7,565 nt of DNA, taken from contig CAIMFE010000107.1 of NCBI GenBank assembly GCA_903840235.1, positions 1-7,565 on the forward strand, in the 5' to 3' direction. Of this stretch, positions 1-5,204 are shown piece by piece (positions within the stretch are counted from its first letter, which is position 1; each line of letters opens with the position of its first letter). Source of the stretch: an uncultured Opitutia bacterium (GTDB lineage Bacteria > Verrucomicrobiota > Verrucomicrobiia > Opitutales > UBA953). Under the pieces are notes generated by a model. It had not been told where the DNA came from, did no database searches, and saw only the letters and a program-made list of their open reading frames with translations. The position numbers were made by a program, and so were the translations under genes.

Positions 1-455
1 CGATCGAGGAGCGGCTGGGCATCTTCTTCTGCGTCGGATAAAAGATGTTCGGTGAAGGCGAGAGTTCGGGCGATTTCGCGTGTGAATGCGATGGAGTCTG
101 CTTCATCTTCGTCGACCACTGGGCTGATTTCTAAAAGTGGGTAGGGCCCTTCGTGCGAAATCGAGTGAACTTTCGCGCGTCTTAATCCTTCTAAAATGAT
201 TTGGTGAGTTCCATCAGCTAATTCCAGATGTCCGGTAATTCTGCCTACACAGGTAAAGGGGCAGGGCTGTTCTTGTTTAATTTTAGAAGTCTTCGCTTTA
301 TCTAACTGGGAGACCGCAAACATTTGATTTCCCGCTAAGGCTGCTTTGAGCATGCGCTGATAGCGTGGCTCGAAAATGCGCAAAGGCATGAGTTGCTGCG
401 GCAGAAAAACACAATGTGCCAGAGTCATGACTGGGACGACGATAGTGGTTTTCAT
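1..455 (-). CDS. LON substrate-binding domain protein (partial, C-terminus outside window)
   Basis: The minus strand translates from ATG at 455-453 without a stop to the window edge (151 codons), beginning MKTTIVVPVMTLAHCVFLPQ. The stretch LPQQLMPLRIFEPRYQRML (about residues 18-36) is the hallmark of the Lon N-terminal substrate-recognition domain (PF02190 type), and the later GRITGHLELADGTHQIILEG segment (about 72-91) fits the middle of that fold. Stand-alone proteins of this family are about 200 residues and lack the ATPase and protease parts of Lon; their exact role is unknown, though substrate or protein binding is assumed. Because the C-terminus is missing, a full-length Lon protease is not strictly excluded. 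However, full-length Lon usually has a longer lead-in before the LPxxxxPL motif region and a different profile here, so a short stand-alone protein is favoured. No Shine-Dalgarno is visible; the bases before the start are AT-rich. Confidence 0.85.
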   Translation of the reverse strand, partial: MKTTIVVPVMTLAHCVFLPQQLMPLRIFEPRYQRMLKAALAGNQMFAVSQLDKAKTSKIKQEQPCPFTCVGRITGHLELADGTHQIILEGLRRAKVHSISHEGPYPLLEISPVVDEDEADSIAFTREIARTLAFTEHLLSDAEEDAQPLLD

Positions 456-477
456 TCTTTTAATTTATATGATTATC

Positions 478-505
478 TAAATAAGCAACCAGATGGGCTT
501 ATTTA
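478..505. repeat. 9-bp AT-rich inverted repeat between methyltransferase and LON-domain genes
   Basis: TAAATAAGC (478-486) and GCTTATTTA (497-505) are perfect inverted copies around a 10-base loop, in which CC and GG can pair further. It lies about 50 bases after the methyltransferase stop and 23 bases before the LON-domain start, both on the minus strand. It could be a weak terminator for the upstream gene or an operator for the downstream one. On the minus strand the bases after the stem are AT-rich but contain no clear T-tract, so a classical intrinsic terminator is doubtful. Confidence 0.4.
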
Positions 506-556
506 AGTTCAACTATAATTAAATCAGGCGATTTTTGAGAAGCTCGCAGGCAATAA

Positions 557-1273
557 CTAAACAGTCTTTTGAATAACAGCGAAGAAGTAACCATTATGCC
601 ACTCGGAATCTTTAAATGCGAGTTTTGCATGGTTATTGTATTGGTTGGTGCGAATTTCAATCGAGCAAATCTTCGTAGATTTTAAATTCATTAACGCTTG
701 GTGTGTTCCGTTTCTCACTTCGGGCCAGTTCCAATCATCGACAATCAGGATATAAGTATCAGAAAGCGCTGGTTGTGCTATGACGATACCGTCACGCTGA
801 TCGCACTCTTCGTGTGGGCCGTCATATAAGTAGACATTAAAAATTGTACCTAAAGTCGAAAAATCAATTTTCCGGAAGTCGCTTTCAATGAATTTAAAAA
901 CGACACCAGAATTTAGACTCATGGAAATGTTCTGAATGAACTCCTTTTTGGGCCCGCCAAACTGCGACCAGTTATCAATACAAGTCATCGTTACAGAATT
1001 ACCATAAATGGCAGCGCAGGCGGTAGAGCCCATCCAGGATCCTACCTCAAGGTAATGTGGGTTTGTCATTTTACTTATCAGGCTGTTGATAAAGTAGCGA
1101 TATTTACGACCCGACATACCCTCCATTTCCAAGATTTCATTGTTTAATTTGTGTTTGAGTGCCAGCGCATCAAAAAATGATTGAATCATCTGAGCAGCAA
1201 GTGGATTAGCAGTAAAATCACCATCTAGCTGATAAGAAGTTTCATCTAATGGGGCAGTGTCAGGGGTAGACAT
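557..1273 (-). CDS. class I SAM-dependent methyltransferase-like protein (TylF/Methyltransf_24 type)
   Basis: This 238-residue protein shows a Rossmann-type methyltransferase pattern. Motif I is YLEVGSWMGST (about residues 74-84), an acidic residue closes strand 2 (CIDNW, D100), DGPHEE lies at about 151-156, and VDDWNWPEVRNGT at about 178-190. The DG(P)H and later DD pairs are typical of TylF-like or Methyltransf_24 families, where acidic residues can bind a metal near a sugar or small-molecule substrate. The real substrate cannot be read from sequence. The longer reading frame begins with GTG at 1297, adding eight residues; I chose ATG at 1273 (MSTPDT) because it leaves about 42 bases after the divergent -10 element and the extra residues look unlike a domain. 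The gene is divergent from a glycosyltransferase-like gene, so modification of a surface glycan or its precursor is the likely context (inference). No signal peptide or membrane segment is seen. Confidence 0.75.
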   Translation of the reverse strand: MSTPDTAPLDETSYQLDGDFTANPLAAQMIQSFFDALALKHKLNNEILEMEGMSGRKYRYFINSLISKMTNPHYLEVGSWMGSTACAAIYGNSVTMTCIDNWSQFGGPKKEFIQNISMSLNSGVVFKFIESDFRKIDFSTLGTIFNVYLYDGPHEECDQRDGIVIAQPALSDTYILIVDDWNWPEVRNGTHQALMNLKSTKICSIEIRTNQYNNHAKLAFKDSEWHNGYFFAVIQKTV

Positions 1274-1300
1274 TGAAGTATTCTTGAAATAAACCACATT

Positions 1301-1329
1301 TTGACAATGACTTATTGTACGATTATAAA
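1301..1329 (+). promoter_or_regulatory. near-consensus sigma70-type promoter for the glycosyltransferase gene
   Basis: TTGACA at 1301-1306 (6/6) is followed after exactly 17 bases by TATAAA at 1324-1329 (5/6). Transcription would begin near 1336 and give a leader of about 47 bases before the ATG at 1383. It is the best promoter match I found in the window. Confidence 0.65.
1322..1327 (-). promoter_or_regulatory. possible -10 element for the divergent methyltransferase gene
   Basis: Read on the minus strand, bases 1327-1322 are a perfect TATAAT, overlapping the plus-strand -10 by four bases. No good -35 lies 16-18 bases before it, so the call rests on the -10 alone. It would start a transcript near 1315 and favours the ATG at 1273 as the translation start. 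Confidence 0.3.
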
Positions 1330-1382
1330 CTATTAAATTTATTATTAATCGATAAATAGAACCCTACTTTTATTTCAAACTT

Positions 1383-2282
1383 ATGAGCACTGAAGTCGAT
1401 TGTACCTTTGTTAGCTCGAGAGGGATTTTGAAGTCTTGTGATATTCATAGTTCCACTCCAGTTTCTAGCATTTATCGACTCATAAATTATCAGTGGGATA
1501 ATCTTAAGCCAGGATCCACGGTATATATTTGTACAACCGCCATTGAGCAATTTTTACCTAATCTTAATAAGATTCCGTGTCCAATTATTTTAGTCTCTGG
1601 AGATGCAGATGATGACACGCCAACAACTATTTTTGGAAGTGAAGAGGCTTTTTTAAAATTCATTGAAAGTCCAAATATTATACATTGGTTTGCTCAGAAT
1701 GTAGTTTTATCTCATCCTAAATTAACTCGAATTCCTATCGGACTTTATTATCATACCATTCCAGTTGGAGATTCTGGATGGGAGGTGCCCAAAGTTCCCC
1801 CCGTTGAGCAGGAAAACGTATTTAAGCATATTTTAAAAGATTCTTTACCGCTTTCTAAGAGGTTGGTGAAGGCTCATGCAAATTTTCATTTCCAGATGTG
1901 GACTAAATATGGTGCGGATCGAATCAGAGCAAAGGAACTTATTCCTGCCGCTTTAGTCGATTATGAGCCGCGTCGCGTCGATAGAGAAACCACTTGGAAA
2001 AATCAGTCTCAATATGCTTTTGTGATTTCACCTCATGGTAACGGCCTGGACTGTTGTCGCACTTGGGAAGCTTTATGTTTGGGCTGTATCCCGATTGTAA
2101 AAACATCACCACTAGACCCGCTTTACGAAGGCTTGCCTGTCTATATTGTGAATGATTGGAGCGATGTAACGGAGGAAAATTTACGCCGAGTCTTAAAAGA
2201 TTTTTCTCGACGTAAATTCGATTTAAATCGCCTGACGCTTAAGTACTGGATGGACAAAATTAACTCAAAAAAGATTTCTTAG
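1383..2282 (+). CDS. exostosin/GT47-like glycosyltransferase
   Basis: The protein has 299 residues. Its C-terminal half carries the clearest signal: YAFVISPHGNGLDCCRTWEA (211-230), followed by LCLGCIPIV (231-239) and PLYEGLPVYIV (246-256). This S-P-x-G-x-G-x-D-x-x-R-x-W-E-A-L…G-x-I-P-I-V pattern is that of the nucleotide-sugar-binding half of exostosin-like (GT47) and related RXYLT1-like transferases. The N-terminal half (for example GDADDDTP at 73-80 and NIIHWFAQNVV at 98-108) looks like the short first Rossmann-like half of such enzymes. It would move a sugar from an activated donor to an unidentified acceptor, probably in the cytoplasm, as no signal peptide or membrane segment is visible. 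The gene is visibly more AT-rich than dnaK or hemB, suggesting an accessory or transferred gene. It has its own strong promoter, and its stop overlaps the convergent gene by four bases. Donor and acceptor are unknown. Confidence 0.7.
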   Translation: MSTEVDCTFVSSRGILKSCDIHSSTPVSSIYRLINYQWDNLKPGSTVYICTTAIEQFLPNLNKIPCPIILVSGDADDDTPTTIFGSEEAFLKFIESPNIIHWFAQNVVLSHPKLTRIPIGLYYHTIPVGDSGWEVPKVPPVEQENVFKHILKDSLPLSKRLVKAHANFHFQMWTKYGADRIRAKELIPAALVDYEPRRVDRETTWKNQSQYAFVISPHGNGLDCCRTWEALCLGCIPIVKTSPLDPLYEGLPVYIVNDWSDVTEENLRRVLKDFSRRKFDLNRLTLKYWMDKINSKKIS

Positions 2283-2572
2283 ACCCACTGATCTAAAAAG
2301 AGTTTTTTCGAATCAGGGTTCGGTGTCTCGGAAAAATAAATAGCCATACGTAACGCTGGCAGGAAATGAGGTGCAGGCTTCTCTTTGGTTTTCTGACGAA
2401 TCTCCTCAATGAGTGATTCGGCAGAACGTCCGGATAATTGATCAATGCGATAATATCCGGAATCGAGTAACTCGCGGGCGACATCCACAGGGAAGCGTGG
2501 AATGCGCATGAAGGGACTGCAGACCGCTTCTCGACGTCTCTCTTCGGCCCTCAGTCGCTCGGATTCATCCAT
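2279..2572 (-). CDS. small helix-hairpin-helix protein, Cdd1 / 'pathogenicity locus' family-like
   Basis: This 97-residue protein starts with a charged helix rich in E and R (residues 1-16). A helix-hairpin-helix-like segment follows, FMRIPRFPVDVARELLDSGY (21-40), then IDQLSGRSAESLIEEI (43-58), and a C-terminal block PHFLPALRMAIYFSE (68-82) ending in DQWV. The order 'IPxxxxxxARxLxxxGxxxxxxLxGxxxExL…LxxxRxAxYF' resembles the Cdd1/PF11731 'pathogenicity locus' family, which is predicted to bind DNA but has no firm function. The typical IPGxG hairpin is degraded here to IPRFP, so DNA binding may be altered. The ATG shares one base with the leuB stop (TAATG arrangement), which implies translational coupling to leuB. 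At its 3' end it overlaps the convergent glycosyltransferase gene by four bases. Confidence 0.65.
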   Translation of the reverse strand: MDESERLRAEERRREAVCSPFMRIPRFPVDVARELLDSGYYRIDQLSGRSAESLIEEIRQKTKEKPAPHFLPALRMAIYFSETPNPDSKKLFLDQWV

Positions 2573-3666
2573 TACAGACGCGCGAGAATCGCTTGGCCCA
2601 TTTCCTTGGTGCCCACTGCTTTGGCTCCACCTGCGATATCCGCAGTGCGAATTCCATCAGCAACCGTTTTTTCAACGGCGAGTTCGATGGCCTTAGCTTC
2701 GGCTTCTAAGCCGAAGGAGTGACGGAGCATGAGTGCAGCGGAAAGAACTTGGGCGCAGGGATTCGCTTTATCTTGTCCGGCAATATCAGGCGCTGTGCCA
2801 CCTGAAGGCTCAAAAAGTCCATAACCTTTGCCGTGACGATTGATGTCCATGCCCAGCGAGGCCGAAGCCATCATGCCGAGTGATCCACAGACGACGGCCA
2901 TCTCGTCAGATAAAATATCGCCGAACATGTTTTCGGTGAGGACGACATCGAATTGTCCAGGGCGAAGCACTAACTGCATCGCGGCATTATCAATATAAAT
3001 GAAAGCTAAAGTAATATCGGGTGCCTTTTCTTTAATACGCTCAGTGACTACTTTTCTCCAGAGCACCGAGGTTTCGAGAACATTGGCTTTATCCACTAAG
3101 GTGATGTGTTTGCGACGAGCACGAGCAGTTGCAATGGCTACATCGGTGATACGCTCTATTTCAGATTTGCGATATACCATCGTATCAATCGCTTCAATAT
3201 CACCATCAGGTAAGGTGGTGGTTGATTTCGCACCGAAATAAAGTCCACCGGTGAGTTCACGAATGCATACCATGTCCACGCCGTTAGGAATGCGATCAGG
3301 TCGGATAGGCGATGTCTCGATTAAATTCTTAAGCAGTAAACCTGGGCGTACATTAGCGAAGAGTCGGAAATGTTTTCTTAAAGGTAAAAGAGAAGCGCGC
3401 TCCGGTTGTTCTTTAGGAGGAAGTTTTTCCCACTTAGGTCCACCGACTGATCCGAATAAAATCGCATCCGCTTTACGACACGCTTCCAACGTGGAGTCGG
3501 GCAAGGCCTTGCCATGATTATCAATTCCAGCGCCACCGACGTCATGCGTCGAATGCTCGAGGGTGTGACCAGATTTCTTGAGCACAGCTTCGAGTACAGG
3601 CAAAGCCACGGCCATGACTTCAGGGCCGATGTAGTCGCCAGGCAGAATTGCAATTTTTAGGTGCAT
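2572..3666 (-). CDS. leuB: 3-isopropylmalate dehydrogenase
   Basis: LeuB oxidises and decarboxylates 3-isopropylmalate with NAD+ to the keto acid precursor of leucine, as a cytoplasmic dimer. The 364 residues match the family length. Expected parts are present: the GSVGGPKWEKLP loop (72-83), substrate arginines R97, R107 and R136, GLYFG with Y143 (141-145), K193 and N195 in VDKANV, D226 in YIDNAA, and D250 and D254 in FGDILSDE, which bind the divalent metal. The NAD+ site is EPSGGTAPDIAGQDKANP (286-303). The start is ATG at 3666 (MHLKIAIL); a longer frame begins with TTG at 3687 and adds seven unlikely residues. One oddity is GDYIGPE (10-16) where most members have GDGIGPE. leuC and leuD are not in the window. 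The gene follows the VF530 gene by 65 bases and is probably coupled to the downstream helix-hairpin-helix gene. Confidence 0.95.
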   Translation of the reverse strand: MHLKIAILPGDYIGPEVMAVALPVLEAVLKKSGHTLEHSTHDVGGAGIDNHGKALPDSTLEACRKADAILFGSVGGPKWEKLPPKEQPERASLLPLRKHFRLFANVRPGLLLKNLIETSPIRPDRIPNGVDMVCIRELTGGLYFGAKSTTTLPDGDIEAIDTMVYRKSEIERITDVAIATARARRKHITLVDKANVLETSVLWRKVVTERIKEKAPDITLAFIYIDNAAMQLVLRPGQFDVVLTENMFGDILSDEMAVVCGSLGMMASASLGMDINRHGKGYGLFEPSGGTAPDIAGQDKANPCAQVLSAALMLRHSFGLEAEAKAIELAVEKTVADGIRTADIAGGAKAVGTKEMGQAILARL

Positions 3667-3731
3667 AGAGGAAAGAAAATAAGGCAAAGCTCCGTCCCAA
3701 GTGCAAGGACAAGCGATGAGCTGGGAATAAT

Positions 3732-3989
3732 TTAATTCTTAGGCATCGGGCCCGATCCAAAGCCACCACGTACATCGACCACATACCAGGCCTCTACTTT
3801 CTCTCGTGCCCATGGCGTGCGACGCAGAAAAGTGAGGCTAGATTTAATCGAAGGATCATAGGTGAAACAACGAATCGGGATACGATTACCCATTTCCTGC
3901 CAGCCGTATTTATTCAACAAGTGCTCAAGAACTTTTTGCAGGGTGACCCCATGAAGTGGGTCGCGCGGGTGTTGCGAAGGCGAAGTCAT
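3732..3989 (-). CDS. VF530 (DUF2132) family small DNA-binding protein
   Basis: Nearly the whole 85-residue protein is the VF530/DUF2132 domain (PF09905 type): DPLHGVTLQKVLEHLLNKYG (10-29), then IPIRCFTYDPSIKSSLTFLR (38-57) and KTPWAREKVE-like RRTPWAREKVEAWYV (57-71). The family is a small conserved helical domain assigned DNA-binding ability from structural work; its cellular role is not established. A glycine-rich tail (DVRGGFGSGPMPKN) extends past the domain. The ATG lies only seven bases after the hemB stop, so the two genes are very likely cotranscribed. AAGG five to nine bases before the start is one of the few Shine-Dalgarno-like sequences in the window. Confidence 0.9.
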   Translation of the reverse strand: MTSPSQHPRDPLHGVTLQKVLEHLLNKYGWQEMGNRIPIRCFTYDPSIKSSLTFLRRTPWAREKVEAWYVVDVRGGFGSGPMPKN

Positions 3990-3996
3990 GCTAACC

Positions 3997-4995
3997 TTAT
4001 TGCCTGTCTTTGGCGAAGGCCTCTGCGAAATAAGTTAAAATTAAATCTGCACCGGCGCGACGAATGGCGAGTAATGATTCATCGCGGGTTGCCTTAAGAT
4101 TGAGCCAGCCTTTTTCGGCGGCTGCATGGATTTGTGCATACTCACCCGAAACTTGATAAGCAGCAATCGGACGTGCCGAGGATTCACGAACGTCGCGAAT
4201 GATGTCTAAATAAATTCCCGCAGGTTTAACCATGAGGATATCGGCGCCTTCCAACTGATCTAAATGAGCCTCGCGAATCGATTCACGACGATTGGCTGGG
4301 TTGATTTGATAAGTAGCTTTAGAAAGTGATTCGCCTGATTTTCTGGTGCTTCCAACCGCATCGCGGAATGGACCGTAATAGGCCGAAGCGAATTTAGCCG
4401 AATAGGCGAGGATGCCAGTTTGGGTCAGGCCATTCTCATCCAGTGCCTTACGAATCGCATTTACGCGTCCGTCCATCATGTCGGATGGTGCAACAAAATC
4501 CGCGCCCGCTTGGGCTGTGAGCACCGACATTTTAACCAGTGCAGCGACCGTCTTATCATTATCTACATCGGTCTTCGCACTATTTAAAATTCCATCGTGT
4601 CCGTGTGTGGTGTAAGGATCTAAAGCAATATCCGCAAAAATAACCATCTCCGGACATTTTTGTTTTACTTCACGGATGGCACGCAGGGCGAGATTGTTTG
4701 AATTGTGTGCCTCTACGCCGTCCGCCGACTTTTTATTTTCGTCAATTTTTGGAAACGGTGCGATACCATGAATACCTAACTTAATGAGCTCATGACATTT
4801 TACAGCCAGTTGTGAAAGTGGAATGCGATTAATTCCTGGTAGGGAAGGAATCGGTTCTAAGTTTTCACCTTCCGTGACAAAAATAGGCTGAATGAGATGG
4901 CGAGGCTCGACAGAAATTTCTGTGAGCATGGTACGAATGCCAGCGGTAGCACGTAGACGACGTAAGCGAGTAGATGGGTCGAGTGATTCCGACAT
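3997..4995 (-). CDS. hemB: porphobilinogen synthase (5-aminolevulinate dehydratase)
   Basis: HemB joins two 5-aminolevulinate molecules into porphobilinogen, the second committed step of tetrapyrrole synthesis, in the cytoplasm as a large oligomer. At 332 residues it has the usual length. Both Schiff-base lysines are visible: K201 in AYSAKFASAYYG and K257 in ILMVKPAG. The N-terminal RRLR arm and the FVTEGEN loop (39-45) are also typical. The metal loop reads DIALDPYTTHGHDG (122-135): the three cysteines of zinc enzymes are replaced by A124, D126 and D134, so this is the zinc-independent, magnesium-type class. The start ATG at 4995 gives the usual short lead before the RRLR arm. The gene is divergent from dnaK and heads the minus-strand run hemB, VF530, leuB, helix-hairpin-helix. 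hemL, which supplies its substrate, lies about 2.2 kb away beyond dnaK. Confidence 0.97.
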   Translation of the reverse strand: MSESLDPSTRLRRLRATAGIRTMLTEISVEPRHLIQPIFVTEGENLEPIPSLPGINRIPLSQLAVKCHELIKLGIHGIAPFPKIDENKKSADGVEAHNSNNLALRAIREVKQKCPEMVIFADIALDPYTTHGHDGILNSAKTDVDNDKTVAALVKMSVLTAQAGADFVAPSDMMDGRVNAIRKALDENGLTQTGILAYSAKFASAYYGPFRDAVGSTRKSGESLSKATYQINPANRRESIREAHLDQLEGADILMVKPAGIYLDIIRDVRESSARPIAAYQVSGEYAQIHAAAEKGWLNLKATRDESLLAIRRAGADLILTYFAEAFAKDRQ

Positions 4996-5022
4996 CGGAG
5001 GGTTGAGTTAGTCGAGTCGCTG

Positions 5023-5059
5023 TCGAAGGGCAAGGCGAAGGGCAGAGTTCGACCTTCGA
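5023..5059 (-). repeat. tandem 12-bp repeat and alternative hairpins in the hemB leader
   Basis: CGAAGGGCA occurs at 5024-5032 and again at 5036-5044, a 12-base period. CCTTCGA at 5053-5059 is the inverted match: it can pair seven bases with 5023-5029 or six with 5036-5041, but not both. In the hemB transcript this gives two mutually exclusive stems 30-65 bases before the ATG. A regulatory role is inference; the arms are short enough to occur by chance. Confidence 0.3.
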
Positions 5060-5074
5060 GACACAGATTGACTG

Positions 5075-5087
5075 TGACACTTTGTCA
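5075..5087. promoter_or_regulatory. small palindrome TGACA-N3-TGTCA in the hemB/dnaK divergent region
   Basis: TGACA (5075-5079) and TGTCA (5083-5087) are perfect inverted copies around CTT. The right arm also forms TTGACA on the minus strand (5088-5083), a full -35 hexamer oriented toward hemB, but the bases 17 further on (TGTGTC) are a poor -10. It may be an operator or part of the hemB promoter; support is limited. Confidence 0.3.
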
Positions 5088-5125
5088 AAATGCCCAGTCA
5101 CCGTGTCTTAAACCCATGCTGTATT

Positions 5126-5158
5126 CGATAAAAACCTCAATTTTATGGGTATTTATCG
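5126..5158. promoter_or_regulatory. 33-bp imperfect inverted repeat upstream of dnaK (candidate operator)
   Basis: CGATAAA (5126-5132) mirrors TTTATCG (5152-5158); after one mismatch ACC (5134-5136) mirrors GGT (5148-5150), giving 10 of 11 paired positions around an 11-base centre. It sits 46 bases before the dnaK ATG. Its geometry recalls the CIRCE operator (9-N9-9) bound by HrcA, but the sequence is different and no CIRCE copy was found. It may be a binding site for another heat-shock regulator (inference). Confidence 0.4.
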
Positions 5159-5175
5159 TTGGCACATGCCCTGCC
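5159..5175 (+). promoter_or_regulatory. sigma54-like -24/-12 element, also a TGGCA-N7-TGCCA palindrome, before dnaK
   Basis: TTGGCAC at 5159-5165 and TGC at 5172-5174 place GG and GC exactly 12 bases apart, as in sigma54 promoters (TGGCACG-N4-TTGCW); three of the less strict positions differ. A start about 12 bases beyond would give a leader near 20 bases before ATG 5205. The same bases form TGGCA-N7-TGCCA, so a dimeric regulator site is an equal alternative. No upstream activator site is recognised. Confidence 0.3.
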
Positions 5176-5204
5176 ATAGTATGACAAACCCAAAACAATA
5201 AACT

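Noticed and set aside
1337..1357. ATTTAT-N9-ATAAAT inverted repeat in the glycosyltransferase leader
   Set aside because: Six AT-only bases per arm in a very AT-rich stretch are expected by chance.
1323..1550. 75-codon minus-strand open frame across the glycosyltransferase start
   Set aside because: It overlaps the promoter and the 5' end of a better supported gene and has no recognisable features.
2999..3517. Two plus-strand open frames (80 and 88 codons) opposite leuB
   Set aside because: They are antisense shadows of a well conserved enzyme gene, with no independent support.
3667..3731. Possible terminator between the VF530 gene and leuB (GTCC…GGAC with flanking AGCT pair)
   Set aside because: The stem is short and broken by unequal internal loops; the pyrimidine-rich stretch after it is interrupted.
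5081..5120. Possible sigma32-type heat-shock promoter for dnaK (ACCCATGCT as -10)
   Set aside because: No CTTGAA-like -35 lies at the required distance; the nearest similar bases are too far upstream.
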